Shown: one piece after another, positions 28,552 to 37,425 of the stretch
Numbering within the stretch: the first letter of the stretch is position 1
How the letters are laid out: every line of letters begins with the position of its first letter
From: Bacteroidales bacterium
GTDB taxonomy: Bacteria > Bacteroidota > Bacteroidia > Bacteroidales > Paludibacteraceae
Reading direction: 5' to 3'
NCBI GenBank assembly: GCA_012519425.1
Contig: JAAYQF010000052.1
Coordinates: forward strand, 1-44,812
DNA: 44,812 bases
Position numbers and translations under genes: made by a program
The notes under the pieces: generated by a model
Seen by the model: only the letters and a program-made list of their open reading frames with translations
The model's database searches: none
What the model was told of the DNA's origin: nothing

Positions 28552-28584
28552 CAAAGATACAACTTTTTTAATTAACCAACCAAA
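28552..28584 (-). promoter_or_regulatory. Bacteroidetes-type promoter for argS
   Basis: On the reverse strand TTTG (28581-28584) and TATCTTTG (28552-28559) are 21 bases apart. Transcription would begin near 28545, about 12 bases before the argS ATG. Confidence 0.75.
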
Positions 28585-28717
28585 AAAGGTAAAATTATAA
28601 CCCGTGGGCAGGGTCAGGCAGTAAGTGCAATATTACTTTATTAGAAAGCCATTATCCTGCCTCTTCATTTAAAAGACAGGGTTCAAAACAGCATTCAGAG
28701 AGGCTTGTCAAATGAAC

Positions 28718-30367
28718 TCAAATAATTTCTATCCCCTCTTTCTCACAAATCTCCAACGCCATCTCCCTCAATCTGAATTTTTGAATTTTACCGCTACCGG
28801 TAAGAGGAAATTCTTTCACAGTGAACACATAGCGCGGTATTTTGAAGCGGGAAATTTGGTCTTTACAGAAATCCCGCACATCTTCAGTGGTGAAATGAAA
28901 GCCTTCTTTTGGAATGATGAATGCACCCACATCTTCTCCATAACGCGGAGATTTTACCGCCACCACTTGTACATCCTGAACTCCGGGCATAGTATACAGG
29001 AAGTCTTCCACTTCTTTTGGAGATATATTTTCTCCACCACGTATAATCATGTCTTTGATACGACCGGTGATTCGATAATTTCCGTTTTCATCCCTTACAC
29101 CTAAATCTCCGGAATGTAACCAACCGTCTTTGTCTATGACCTGCGCTGTAGCTTCAGGGTTTTTATAATAACCTTTCATCACCAAATAACCACGGCAACA
29201 CACTTCACCTTCAACACCATCCGGGCACTCCTCACCGGTTTCAGGATTTTTCACCATCACTTCCGTAAATTCATAAGGACGGCCAACGGTGGTGGTACGT
29301 ACTTCAAAACTGTCATCTATGCGGGTTTGTGTCATACCGGGAGAAGACTCTGTCAGACCATACACACTGGTTATGTCCATAAACATTTTTTCATTGACCT
29401 GCTTCATCAACTCAGCCGGGCATAAGGAGCCTGCCATAATACCGGTACGTAAAGAGCTCATATCGAACATCTCAAACATAGGATGATTCAACTCGGCAAT
29501 AAACATGGTCGGAACTCCGTACAGAGCAGTACATCGCTCCTTGTGAACGGATGCCAGGGTAACGAGCGGATCAAACTTTTCCACCATCACTTGCGTGCAG
29601 CCATGAGTCAGACAATTCATGGTTGCCAAAACCACTCCAAAGCAGTGAAACAGGGGTACGCAAATACACAATTTGTCGTTTTGCGTGAAATTCATGTGCT
29701 CACCGGTAAGGTAACCATTATTGGCGATGTTGTGGTGAGAAAGCATCACTCCTTTGGGAAACCCTGTGGTTCCGGAGGTATATTGCATATTCACAACATC
29801 GTGGCATTGAACAGCAGATTTTACCTTTTGCAGTTCTTCGTCACTTTTCGAATTTCCCAACAACAGCAACTCGGCAGTATTGTACATACCACGATATTTT
29901 TCCTGACCGATATACACGACATTTTTAAGTTCGGGAAATTTTTCACTATGTAAATGTCCGCGTGCCTGCGTTTTTAATTCCGGGATTAATCCGTAAATCA
30001 TATCCAAATAATTGTATCCCGCGGCTCCATCAGTCAGACAAAGCGTGTGCATATCAGAGTTTTCCATCACAAACGCCAATTCATGCTGTTTGTAATTGGT
30101 GTTAACAGTAACTGCCACTGCTCCTATCCTTGCACAAGCGTATAAGAAAGTCAGCCAATCAGGTACATTCTGTGCCCAAATACCTACATTTGAGCCTTTC
30201 CGAACACCAATAGCCAACAAGCCCTTTGACATATGGTCAACACGAGCATTAAATTCCTTCCACGTAAAACGTAAATCACGGTCGGAATACACTATATATT
30301 CTTTATCAGGAGTCTCTTTTGCCCAATGCTCAAGCCAATCGCCCAAAGTGAGATCGTATAACTGCAT
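28718..30367 (-). CDS. AMP-binding acyl-CoA synthetase
   Basis: A 549-residue ANL-superfamily enzyme that activates a carboxylic acid, most likely a medium- or long-chain fatty acid, to its CoA thioester through an acyl-AMP. Motif A3 is [13 protein letters not shown] near residue 195. Further on are [10 protein letters not shown] (A5), GWLHSGDLG (A7), [20 protein letters not shown] (A8) and the catalytic Lys in [11 protein letters not shown] (A10). All are intact. The N-terminus [19 protein letters not shown] is typical of the FadD-like branch in anaerobes. The XRE-cupin regulator gene lies 103 bases upstream on the same strand, a pairing that suggests the regulator controls this synthetase. 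The exact substrate is not readable. Confidence 0.92.
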   Translation of the reverse strand: MQLYDLTLGDWLEHWAKETPDKEYIVYSDRDLRFTWKEFNARVDHMSKGLLAIGVRKGSNVGIWAQNVPDWLTFLYACARIGAVAVTVNTNYKQHELAFVMENSDMHTLCLTDGAAGYNYLDMIYGLIPELKTQARGHLHSEKFPELKNVVYIGQEKYRGMYNTAELLLLGNSKSDEELQKVKSAVQCHDVVNMQYTSGTTGFPKGVMLSHHNIANNGYLTGEHMNFTQNDKLCICVPLFHCFGVVLATMNCLTHGCTQVMVEKFDPLVTLASVHKERCTALYGVPTMFIAELNHPMFEMFDMSSLRTGIMAGSLCPAELMKQVNEKMFMDITSVYGLTESSPGMTQTRIDDSFEVRTTTVGRPYEFTEVMVKNPETGEECPDGVEGEVCCRGYLVMKGYYKNPEATAQVIDKDGWLHSGDLGVRDENGNYRITGRIKDMIIRGGENISPKEVEDFLYTMPGVQDVQVVAVKSPRYGEDVGAFIIPKEGFHFTTEDVRDFCKDQISRFKIPRYVFTVKEFPLTGSGKIQKFRLREMALEICEKEGIEII

Positions 30368-30470
30368 AATCTGGTTGCTAAATGGTTACTTTTTAAATTT
30401 CACAATCTTTATAAATCTTTCAACTGAGTTCAGGAAATCATATTTTTAAAATCTGTGATCTTTATGAACT

Positions 30471-31052
30471 TTATAAAGGTGTATAAACTACTGCTAATAT
30501 CCTGGCGGGTTCACGTCCATTGGATGTTACCAGGTGTTCAACTATGGAATCATAGTAAATACTTTCACCCGCATGCACAACGTAAACATCTTGACCATAA
30601 TTGATCTTGATGCTTCCTTCAAGCACATAAATAAACTCTTCGCCTTCGTGAGATGATAAAACGGGTTTTTGGTTCCGGTCGGTTGTTACGGTAATTAAGA
30701 ACGGCTCCATTGCCCTACCTGATTTTTTGGATGCCAGGGCTGTGAAGTCCAAATGTGAGTTAGCTGAGGATAACTGACTGGAAAATGTTACAGGATCTAT
30801 GTTTTCCGTTTTCCTATATACAACGGGACCCAGTGCAGTTGAATCATCCAGGAAAGTCCCCAAACGCACCCCTAAAGCACGTGCAATCTTGATGAGTGGA
30901 GCTAAAGAAGGAATATTGTCGCTATCTAATATGATTTGAATTTGCTCCTTTTTTAAACCCGAAAGTTCGGCCAATCCCTCTAACGAGATATTTTTATCCG
31001 TACACAGTGTAGTGATTTTTTTACCAATAATGTTGTTGCTCATATGAATCAA
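30471..31052 (-). CDS. XRE-family regulator with C-terminal cupin
   Basis: A 193-residue regulator with an N-terminal helix-turn-helix of the XRE type (residues about 8-65: ITTLCTDKNISLEGLAELSG, then IARALGVRLGTFL) and a C-terminal cupin_2 domain (about 115-190: VLSSHEGEEFIYVLEGSIKI, VVHAGESIYYDSIVEHLV). This combination usually senses a small ligand in the cupin pocket. The gene is divergent from mutY, with a possible -7 element on the reverse strand at 31117-31124. It is followed by the acyl-CoA synthetase gene after 103 bases, so a fatty acid or acyl-CoA is a reasonable but unproven ligand. Confidence 0.9.
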   Translation of the reverse strand: MIHMSNNIIGKKITTLCTDKNISLEGLAELSGLKKEQIQIILDSDNIPSLAPLIKIARALGVRLGTFLDDSTALGPVVYRKTENIDPVTFSSQLSSANSHLDFTALASKKSGRAMEPFLITVTTDRNQKPVLSSHEGEEFIYVLEGSIKINYGQDVYVVHAGESIYYDSIVEHLVTSNGREPARILAVVYTPL

Positions 31053-31116
31053 TTTCTTTGGATGTTAATGTTATGTATAATTATACAAAATGTTTGCTGT
31101 CGCTGCATTTCGGCTG

Positions 31117-31151
31117 CAAAACTAATATTATTTTTGCAATAGAAAAACAAA
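31117..31151 (-). promoter_or_regulatory. Possible promoter for the XRE-cupin gene
   Basis: The reverse strand reads TAGTTTTG (31117-31124) with a TTTG at 31148-31151, but the spacing is 23 bases, longer than usual. It overlaps the mutY promoter, so the two divergent promoters may compete. Confidence 0.4.
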
Positions 31152-31163
31152 TAATTACTTTTG
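31133..31163 (+). promoter_or_regulatory. Bacteroidetes-type promoter for mutY
   Basis: TTTG (31133-31136) and TACTTTTG (31156-31163) with 19 bases between them. Transcription would begin near 31170, only about 5 bases before the ATG at 31175. This shows that upstream in-frame starts are not used. Confidence 0.82.
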
Positions 31164-31174
31164 CACGTACAAAA

Positions 31175-32230
31175 ATGCCCCTCTCATCAACACTCATACA
31201 ATGGTATCAAACCTACAAGCGCGATTTGCCTTGGCGGGATATCGTTGATCCTTATAAAATCTGGATTTCGGAAATTATCCTGCAGCAAACGCGCGTCAAT
31301 CAAGGATTGGATTATTACCACAGATTTATTGAGCGATTTCCTGACGTAACCAGTTTAGCAACCGCTTCTGAAGATGAAGTTTTAAAGTATTGGCAGGGAT
31401 TGGGTTATTATTCACGAGCAAGAAACCTGCACAAAGCTGCACGTCAAATAGTAAGCGAGCATGATGGATTGTTTCCCAATACTTATAAAGAAGTCATACA
31501 ACTCGCCGGCATAGGAGAATATACCGCTGCCGCCATTTGTTCTTTTGCGTATAATTTACCTTTTGCGGTAGTGGACGGCAATGTCTTTCGGGTGCTTTCA
31601 AGATTGTTCGGTGTGGACACACCCATCGACTCTACGGCTGGAAAGAAAATATTCAAACAACTGGCACAAGAAATTTTGGACAAAACTCAACCGGGCTTAC
31701 ACAACCAGGCCATCATGGAATTTGGTGCTTTACAATGCGTGCCTGTTTCACCTGCGTGCGATGAATGTCCTTTAGCCGACAAATGCATAGCCTATTCCGA
31801 CAATCAGGTATCGGCATTACCGGTAAAGCGTCAAAAAATACAAACCAAGGAGCGGTTTTTCAATTATCTGTTTATCAAATCCGGCAATCAAACCTGGCTG
31901 CAAAAACGAACACAAAATGACATTTGGAAAAATTTGTTTGAGTTCCCTCTGATTGAGGATGAGAAGTTGTTGGACAAAAATGAATTAATCCAACACGATT
32001 ATTTTAAAATGCTGTTTTCAGACATTCAATCCGACATACACATCCGGTCTGTAAGTCCTCCCATCAAACACATCCTGACTCATCAAAAGATTTTTGCCCA
32101 ATGTGTGCTTATAGAAATTAATGCAAAAAGTAAAAAATGGGAGCAATTCGTACAAATCCAAATCGACGAATTGGGGAATTATGCCGTTTCAAGACTGATG
32201 GAGATACTGCTCCAAAATCATTTGGGATAG
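31175..32230 (+). CDS. mutY: A/G-specific adenine DNA glycosylase
   Basis: MutY removes adenine wrongly paired with 8-oxoguanine. The chosen start, ATG 31175, gives 351 residues and begins MPLSSTLIQWYQTYKRDLPWR, the normal family N-terminus. A longer frame from 31058 lies across the promoter. The catalytic Glu is in SEIILQQTRV (near residue 35) and the catalytic Asp is in VVDGNVFRVLSR (near 135). The helix-hairpin-helix is LAGIGEYTAAAI. The [4Fe-4S] cluster cysteines follow the standard C-x6-C-x2-C-x5-C (CVPVSPACDECPLADKC). The C-terminal part is a NUDIX-like 8-oxoG recognition domain. Its last 42 bases overlap the convergent DUF2520 gene. Confidence 0.95.
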   Translation: MPLSSTLIQWYQTYKRDLPWRDIVDPYKIWISEIILQQTRVNQGLDYYHRFIERFPDVTSLATASEDEVLKYWQGLGYYSRARNLHKAARQIVSEHDGLFPNTYKEVIQLAGIGEYTAAAICSFAYNLPFAVVDGNVFRVLSRLFGVDTPIDSTAGKKIFKQLAQEILDKTQPGLHNQAIMEFGALQCVPVSPACDECPLADKCIAYSDNQVSALPVKRQKIQTKERFFNYLFIKSGNQTWLQKRTQNDIWKNLFEFPLIEDEKLLDKNELIQHDYFKMLFSDIQSDIHIRSVSPPIKHILTHQKIFAQCVLIEINAKSKKWEQFVQIQIDELGNYAVSRLMEILLQNHLG

Positions 32231-32962
32231 TTCTCTGTATAAATTCTGAAGCTTAGGCTGATCTTTCAGCATTTCCATATGTTGTTTCATGATTTTTTGG
32301 TCATTACGCTTAGCCGGACCGGTTTGTGCCTCCGCGGGAGAAAGATGACTGATTTTCTCTATCGTTTCTTTTATCAAGGGCTTCAGCAAGTTAAAATCAA
32401 TGTCGGAAGACTCCATGATATCGGAAGCAATATGAAACAAATGATTTACAAAGTTATTGGCAAAAACTGCTGCAAGATGTATTTTCAGACGTTGCTCGGT
32501 ATTGTAATGATGTACCTGCCCTGAAATCTCCTTAGCCAAGACATCCAAAGCCTGTTTGACTACCTCATCCGATGCTTCCAACAACAAAGGAACCTGCTGA
32601 AAATCTACGGTTTTATCTTTCGAAAGACTTTGCAAAGGGTATAAAACTCCATAATGTTTTTTATAGCCTTTGAAAATATCCATGGCAACACTTCCTGCGG
32701 TATGCACATGCATGGCTTGAGGTGCAATATTCAATGAAACTAAGGACTCCAAAGCATCATCACTGACGGCATAAATATACAAATCAGCATCCTGCATAAT
32801 CTCATCCACAAGATGAGTATATGGCACGCCCAAGCGATTGCCCAAAGCAGCAGCAGAAGCTTTTGTCCTGCTGTAAACTTGCACAATCTGATGTCCGGTT
32901 TTATGAATGGCAAGCGCTAAATGCGTAGCAACATTCCCTGAGCCGTGAAGAAGGATGTTCAT
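32189..32962 (-). CDS. Rossmann-fold DUF2520 protein
   Basis: A 257-residue protein with an N-terminal NADP-binding Rossmann domain (LLHGSGNVATHLALAIHKTG, residues 4-23) and a C-terminal helical DUF2520 domain. The latter holds RLKIHLAAVFANNFVNHLF near 160 and LSPAEAQTGPAKRNDQ near 210, both strong family marks. The architecture resembles ketopantoate and pyrroline-5-carboxylate reductases, but the reaction is unknown. It is the last of a co-directional series behind phoH, from which composite repeat block 3 separates it. Its end overlaps mutY by 42 bases in convergent orientation, so both proteins use the same DNA. Confidence 0.85.
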   Translation of the reverse strand: MNILLHGSGNVATHLALAIHKTGHQIVQVYSRTKASAAALGNRLGVPYTHLVDEIMQDADLYIYAVSDDALESLVSLNIAPQAMHVHTAGSVAMDIFKGYKKHYGVLYPLQSLSKDKTVDFQQVPLLLEASDEVVKQALDVLAKEISGQVHHYNTEQRLKIHLAAVFANNFVNHLFHIASDIMESSDIDFNLLKPLIKETIEKISHLSPAEAQTGPAKRNDQKIMKQHMEMLKDQPKLQNLYRELSQMILEQYLHQS

Positions 32963-32968
32963 TTTATA

Positions 32969-33238
32969 TTAGTAGTTAGTAGTTGGTAGTTGGTAGTTGG
33001 TAATTAGGAAGTTATAGAAGTTATAGAAGTTATAGAAGTTATAGAAGTTAGGGAAGTTAGAATATTAAACCACAAAAGGCATAAAAGAAAATTCACCATT
33101 CACCATTCACAGTTCAACAATTCAACAATTAAACACTACACATTAAACATTACACACTAAACATTCAACAATTTGTCTTTATTCTTTTGTCTTTGCTCTT
33201 TGTTCTTAGTTATTCACTCTTCGTTCTTAGTTTCTCAC
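32969..33238 (-). repeat. Composite short-tandem-repeat spacer, block 3
   Basis: In the given direction the units are TTAGTAG/TTGGTAG (32969-33005), 9-base AGAAGTTAT (33006-33060), AATATTAAACCACAAAAGGC (33061-33080) with a short tail, ATTCACC (33091-33111), AACAATTC/AACAATTA (33112-33135), ACATTAAAC/ACACTAAAC (33135-33170), and CTCTTTG/TTCTTAG-like (33171-33238). The block starts 7 bases before the DUF2520 start codon and runs into the last codons of phoH. Confidence 0.9.
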
Positions 33239-34169
33239 TCCTCTCATACGCCTCCACAATCCTTTGTACCAATTTATGACGCACTATATCCGATTTGTCA
33301 AAATCAACGCGTGACACACCCTCCACATTTTTTAAAACCGACATTGCATCAATTAAACCCGACTTCTGAGTAGTGGGCAAGTCAATTTGCGTAATATCGC
33401 CCGTCACTATCATCTTTGTATTCAGCCCCATACGGGTTAGAAACATTTTAAGCTGCAAACGGGTGGTGTTTTGTGCTTCATCTAAAATAACCACGGCATC
33501 CGTAAGCGTACGTCCACGCATAAAAGCCAGTGGTGCGATCTGAATGGTGCCGTTTTCCAGATACTCCCTGAGTTTGAGCGGGGTAATCATATCTTGCAAA
33601 GCATCATACAGAGGCTGTAGATAGGGATCAATTTTTTCCTTCATATCTCCCGGCAGAAAACCAAGCTTCTCCCCTGCCTCAACCGCAGGTCTACTTAATA
33701 TTATCTTCCTGATAGCCTTACTCTTTAAAGCCTTAACAGCTAAAGCAATGGCAGTGTAGGTCTTTCCTGTCCCGGCGGGACCAATGGCAAAAACCAGATC
33801 ATTAAGTTCAAATTCCCTGACCAATCGTTGCTGATTAGGTGTTCGGGCCAGGATAGATTTACCTCTTAAACCATGTAAAATCAAGTTGGAGTTTTTAGTG
33901 GTTTCTACGGGTTCTTCCCCTTTAATAATCTGAATAACAGATTCTTCACTCAAAGTATTATTTTCAACACAGAATTTTTCCATGTTCTTCAAATGCTGCA
34001 TCACCAAATTTACATTTTCCTCATCCCCCTCAACTTTAATGGCATGACCGCGTCCAACTATCCTAACTTGCGGAAACAGATTTTTCAACAAATAAAGGTT
34101 AGCGTTATTCACACCAAAAAAAACAATAATATCGGTATGTGTAGAAAGTTCGTATATTCGTTCGAGCAT
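33210..34169 (-). CDS. PhoH family ATPase
   Basis: A 319-residue PhoH/PhoL-type protein, a cytosolic P-loop ATPase thought to act in RNA metabolism and stress. An N-terminal nucleic-acid-binding part (about residues 1-75, with KH-like features such as FPQVRIVGRGHAIKVEGDEENV) precedes the ATPase. Walker A is AIGPAGTGKTYTAIA near residue 135 and Walker B is VVILDEAQNTT. IVTGDITQIDLP lies after it. All are intact. The last residues SEKLRTKSE are encoded by DNA that is part of the repeat block downstream, so the C-terminus may have been changed by repeat growth. glyA lies 22 bases upstream on the same strand. Confidence 0.94.
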   Translation of the reverse strand: MLERIYELSTHTDIIVFFGVNNANLYLLKNLFPQVRIVGRGHAIKVEGDEENVNLVMQHLKNMEKFCVENNTLSEESVIQIIKGEEPVETTKNSNLILHGLRGKSILARTPNQQRLVREFELNDLVFAIGPAGTGKTYTAIALAVKALKSKAIRKIILSRPAVEAGEKLGFLPGDMKEKIDPYLQPLYDALQDMITPLKLREYLENGTIQIAPLAFMRGRTLTDAVVILDEAQNTTRLQLKMFLTRMGLNTKMIVTGDITQIDLPTTQKSGLIDAMSVLKNVEGVSRVDFDKSDIVRHKLVQRIVEAYERSEKLRTKSE

Positions 34170-34191
34170 ATTTGAGTGAGTAAGTTAGGGT

Positions 34192-35472
34192 TTAATATGC
34201 GAATAAAGGATATTGGACCATGGTTTCGTTGACTTTTTTCTTTACGGAATCTATTACTTTCTTATCATCTTTGTTTGTTAGCACGGTTTCAATCATTTCA
34301 GCAATTTCATACATCAAATCTTCCTTGGCACCACGCGTAGTGATTGCCGGTGTTCCCAAGCGAATTCCTGAAGTTTGAAAAGCAGAGCGGTCATCAAAAG
34401 GCACCATATTCTTGTTGCAGGTTATATTAGCATCAACAAGCACCTGTTCAGCTTCCCTGCCGGTAAGTTCAGGATATTTTGGACGCAGATCAACCAACAT
34501 AGAGTGATTGTCAGTACCTCCGGAAACAATGGTAAATCCTCTCTTAATCAGGGCATCAGCGAGCGTCTTAGCATTCTTCTTTACTTGACTTTGATACACC
34601 TTATATTCAGGTTGAAGGCATTCTCCGAACGCCACAGCTTTAGCAGCAATTACGTGCTGTAAAGGTCCGCCCTGAACTCCGGGGAACACCGCTGAATCAA
34701 GTAATTCAGACATCATTCTTATCTCTCCGCCGTTCTTAGTTTTTCCCCAGGGATTTGGAAAATCTTTTCCAATCAGGATAATACCTCCCCGTGGACCACG
34801 TAATGTTTTGTGGGTTGTAGAAGTGACGACATGTGCATATTTCAACGGATTATCCAACAATCCTGCAGCTATCAAGCCGGCAGGATGTGCCATATCAACC
34901 ATCAATATTGCTTTTACTTTATCGGCTATCTCACGCATGCGCTTGTAGTCCCATTCACGCGAATAAGCCGATCCTCCGCCAATGATCAATTTAGGCTGTT
35001 CGCGAAGAGCAATTTCTTCCATCTCATCATAATCAACCAAACCATTATCTTGTCTGACATTATATGCAACAGGCTGATACAGAATCCCTGAGCTATTCAC
35101 CAATGAACCATGCGACAAATGTCCGCCATGGGCCAAGTTTAAACCCATAAATTTATCACCGGGATTCAAACAAGCCAGAAAAACAGCTGCATTGGCTTGT
35201 GCGCCGGAGTGCGGCTGCACATTGGCCCATTCAGCACCGAATACCTCCTTAATGCGATCGATGGCGATTTGTTCCGATTGATCAACAATCTCACAACCAC
35301 CGTAATATCTTCTCCCGGGATATCCCTCTGCATATTTGTTAGTCAACACCGACCCCATGGCTTCCATGACCTGGTCACTGACAAAATTTTCAGATGCAAT
35401 CAACTCAATACCTTTCATCTGACGTTTCTTCTCACGGTCGATGATATCAAAAATTAAACGGTCTCTTTTCAT
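34192..35472 (-). CDS. glyA: Serine hydroxymethyltransferase
   Basis: GlyA converts serine and tetrahydrofolate to glycine and 5,10-methylene-tetrahydrofolate using pyridoxal phosphate. The 426-residue length is standard. The cofactor lysine is in [15 protein letters not shown] near residue 230. [14 protein letters not shown] and [14 protein letters not shown] are further family motifs, and the N-terminus has [15 protein letters not shown]. It sits between pyrI (100 bases upstream) and phoH (22 bases downstream), all on the reverse strand. In the 100-base gap I see no promoter consensus; just before the ATG there are two copies of a 7-base AAGAAAC unit on the reverse strand. Confidence 0.97.
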   Translation of the reverse strand: MKRDRLIFDIIDREKKRQMKGIELIASENFVSDQVMEAMGSVLTNKYAEGYPGRRYYGGCEIVDQSEQIAIDRIKEVFGAEWANVQPHSGAQANAAVFLACLNPGDKFMGLNLAHGGHLSHGSLVNSSGILYQPVAYNVRQDNGLVDYDEMEEIALREQPKLIIGGGSAYSREWDYKRMREIADKVKAILMVDMAHPAGLIAAGLLDNPLKYAHVVTSTTHKTLRGPRGGIILIGKDFPNPWGKTKNGGEIRMMSELLDSAVFPGVQGGPLQHVIAAKAVAFGECLQPEYKVYQSQVKKNAKTLADALIKRGFTIVSGGTDNHSMLVDLRPKYPELTGREAEQVLVDANITCNKNMVPFDDRSAFQTSGIRLGTPAITTRGAKEDLMYEIAEMIETVLTNKDDKKVIDSVKKKVNETMVQYPLFAY

Positions 35473-35572
35473 GTTTTGTTTCTTGTTTCTTGTTGCGGCT
35501 ACCAGACAGATAAATGCAGGATTAAAACAAACAACATCCCACTATCATCCCTTGCCCATAACACTTTGTTTA

Positions 35573-36034
35573 TTATTTCTTTTTTAAATTAATCTCGTCT
35601 TGTAAAACTTCTTTTGTACAGTACTTACACTTCAACCTGACAATGCCGTCTTCATTTATCACGACAAACTTAGTAGGAATCGGTTGATGGTTTGTAATGC
35701 ACATGGGATTGGCACAATGCATCACATCATGAATTTCATCACCCAACAGCAATGCACGTTTTTCAACTACTTTGTAATCCCTGATAATATTGATACTGGC
35801 ATTGGGGGCTACCAATGCAATTTTACTGGTCTCTTCGTCAGATAAAATCCGATTAGAGATCTTAATAATCCCTTTTCTACCCATCCTTTTGCTATCCAAA
35901 TTATTGCCTATGGTCAAGAGTTGACCGTAAACCTTCAGTCGCAAAATAGACACAATTTTAAACACCTTTTCAGTCGGAATGTGATCTATCACTGTTCCGT
36001 TTTTTAATGCTGCTACTTTCAGTTCTTTTTCCAT
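35573..36034 (-). CDS. pyrI: Aspartate carbamoyltransferase regulatory subunit
   Basis: PyrI joins PyrB in the allosteric aspartate transcarbamoylase and binds CTP, UTP and ATP, the end products that adjust pyrimidine synthesis. It has 153 residues, as usual. The nucleotide-binding part includes TVIDHIPTEKVFKIVSILRL near the start. The zinc site that holds PyrB has four cysteines in the normal spacing: C-x4-C in CANPMCI and C-x2-C in KCKYC near the C-terminus. PyrI genes normally follow pyrB directly; here 286 bases of composite repeat lie between them. The CTP that it senses is made by the variant PyrG in this same window. Confidence 0.96.
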   Translation of the reverse strand: MEKELKVAALKNGTVIDHIPTEKVFKIVSILRLKVYGQLLTIGNNLDSKRMGRKGIIKISNRILSDEETSKIALVAPNASINIIRDYKVVEKRALLLGDEIHDVMHCANPMCITNHQPIPTKFVVINEDGIVRLKCKYCTKEVLQDEINLKKK

Positions 36035-36051
36035 AATTGTTTGATGTTGGG

Positions 36052-36327
36052 AAGTTATTGAAGTTAAGTAGTTAGTAGTTGGTAGTTAGTAGTTGTTTTG
36101 AAGTTAATGAAGTTATAGGAAGTTAGGGAAGTTAGAATATTAAACCACAAAAGGCACAAAAGAAATTTCACCACTCACTATTCACCATCCACCAGTCACC
36201 AAACACTAAACACCAATCACTAAATCGTCTTTTTTCTTTGCTCTTTGCTCTTTGCTCTTTGTTCTCAGTTAAACAGTTCAACAATTAAACAATTCAACAT
36301 TACACACTACACACTACACATTAAACA
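36052..36327 (-). repeat. Composite short-tandem-repeat spacer, block 4
   Basis: Units in the given direction are GAAGTTA (36050-36066), TTAGTAG/TTGGTAG (36066-36096), GAAGTTA(T) (36100-36135), TTAAACCACAAAAGGC (36140-36155) with a tail, TTCACCA/CACTCAC (36166-36199), AAACACTAAACACC (36200-36224), CTCTTTG (36225-36269), AACAATTA/AACAATTC (36270-36298) and ACACTAC/ACATTAAAC (36299-36327). The pyrB stop codon (36321-36323) lies inside the last unit. The order is as in block 3 except that the CTCTTTG units come earlier. Confidence 0.9.
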
Positions 36328-37232
36328 TCGCCTGTCTTCAGTACTTTCGACAAAATTGCCTGTCTGACATACAAACCATTTTGTGCTTGTTGGAAGTAAT
36401 ACGCTTTTTTATTTTTATCCACATCCATACTGATTTCGTTTACACGGGGAAGCGGATGCAATATTCTCAGATTGGGCTTCGTGTTCTTGATCATTGCGTT
36501 GTGCAATGTGTAAACATTTTTCACCCTTTCGTACTCCATTAAATCCTGAAACCTCTCTTTCTGTACCCTTGTCATATACAAAATATCGGCATCATTGAAA
36601 CTACCATTCAGCTCAGCCGTCTCTGTAAAGGGGATATTGTGTTTTCGACAGAAAATCTTGTATTCCTCAGGGATCTTCAATTCATCCGGTGACACAAATT
36701 TAAACTCAGGCTTGAAATAAGACATCGCCTCGATCAATGAATGAACAGTACGGCCATATTTCAAATCTCCCACAATACAGATTTTCAGATTTTCCAATGT
36801 ACCCTGCGTTTTCCTGATTGAGTACAAATCAAGTAAAGTCTGGGACGGATGCTGATTGGATCCATCACCGGCATTGACCACCGGTATGGGAGAAATCTCA
36901 GCCGCATACCTGGCAGCACCGTCTAAAGGATGTCGTATCACAATAGCATCAGCATAGCAACTGACCATACGAATGGTATCGTTTAGGGTTTCTCCTTTCG
37001 TCGAACTGGAAGTCCCTGAATCAGAAAATCCTATCACAGAACCACCTAATCTCACAACTGCCGTTTCAAAACTCAGTCTTGTTCTGGTAGAAGGTTCATA
37101 GAACAAAGTGGCAACCACCTTACCTTTCAAGGTGTCTCTGTCCGGCTTTTTTTCAAAACCGCGCGCAGCGTCAAGGATGGACAGGATATCCTCCTTGTTG
37201 TAATCGGTGATCGAAACTAAACTGTTATTCAT
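36321..37232 (-). CDS. pyrB: Aspartate carbamoyltransferase catalytic subunit
   Basis: PyrB joins carbamoyl phosphate and aspartate, the first committed step of pyrimidine synthesis. The 303-residue protein has the carbamoyl-phosphate motif [13 protein letters not shown] (residues 48-60), [12 protein letters not shown] (aspartate and carbamoyl-phosphate contacts), [19 protein letters not shown] and LHPLPR near the end. All active-site residues are present. pyrI follows on the same strand but only after the 286-base repeat block, and the pyrB stop codon itself is within a repeat unit. A likely promoter lies 155-185 bases before the start. Confidence 0.96.
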   Translation of the reverse strand: MNNSLVSITDYNKEDILSILDAARGFEKKPDRDTLKGKVVATLFYEPSTRTRLSFETAVVRLGGSVIGFSDSGTSSSTKGETLNDTIRMVSCYADAIVIRHPLDGAARYAAEISPIPVVNAGDGSNQHPSQTLLDLYSIRKTQGTLENLKICIVGDLKYGRTVHSLIEAMSYFKPEFKFVSPDELKIPEEYKIFCRKHNIPFTETAELNGSFNDADILYMTRVQKERFQDLMEYERVKNVYTLHNAMIKNTKPNLRILHPLPRVNEISMDVDKNKKAYYFQQAQNGLYVRQAILSKVLKTGDV

Positions 37233-37386
37233 ACGCAGCAGATTTAAAATGATAAAAAATAAAAAACCAACACAAATCTAATCTGATTTACATTGGTTTA
37301 CTAAACTTTCTGTATATGCGGGAGCTTCGATACAGTTGGTATAAAGCCCGATCATATGTAAAGTATTCTTTCTTCATATTTTCGTG

Positions 37387-37417
37387 CAAAGGTATTAAAA
37401 AATCTTCAATATTCACA
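37387..37417 (-). promoter_or_regulatory. Probable promoter for pyrB
   Basis: On the reverse strand TACCTTTG (37387-37394) matches the -7 element, and TGTG (37414-37417) is a three-of-four match to the -33 element at 19 bases. The leader would be about 147 bases, long enough for control by attenuation, though no attenuator hairpin was found. Confidence 0.5.
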
Positions 37418-37425
37418 CACTTCAA

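Noticed and set aside
31058-31174. Longer mutY frame starting at 31058
   Set aside because: It runs through a perfect promoter, and the added residues are unlike any MutY N-terminus.
25074-36327. CRISPR array interpretation of the repeat blocks
   Set aside because: Units are 7-9 bases, in direct tandem without unique spacers, and there are no cas genes.
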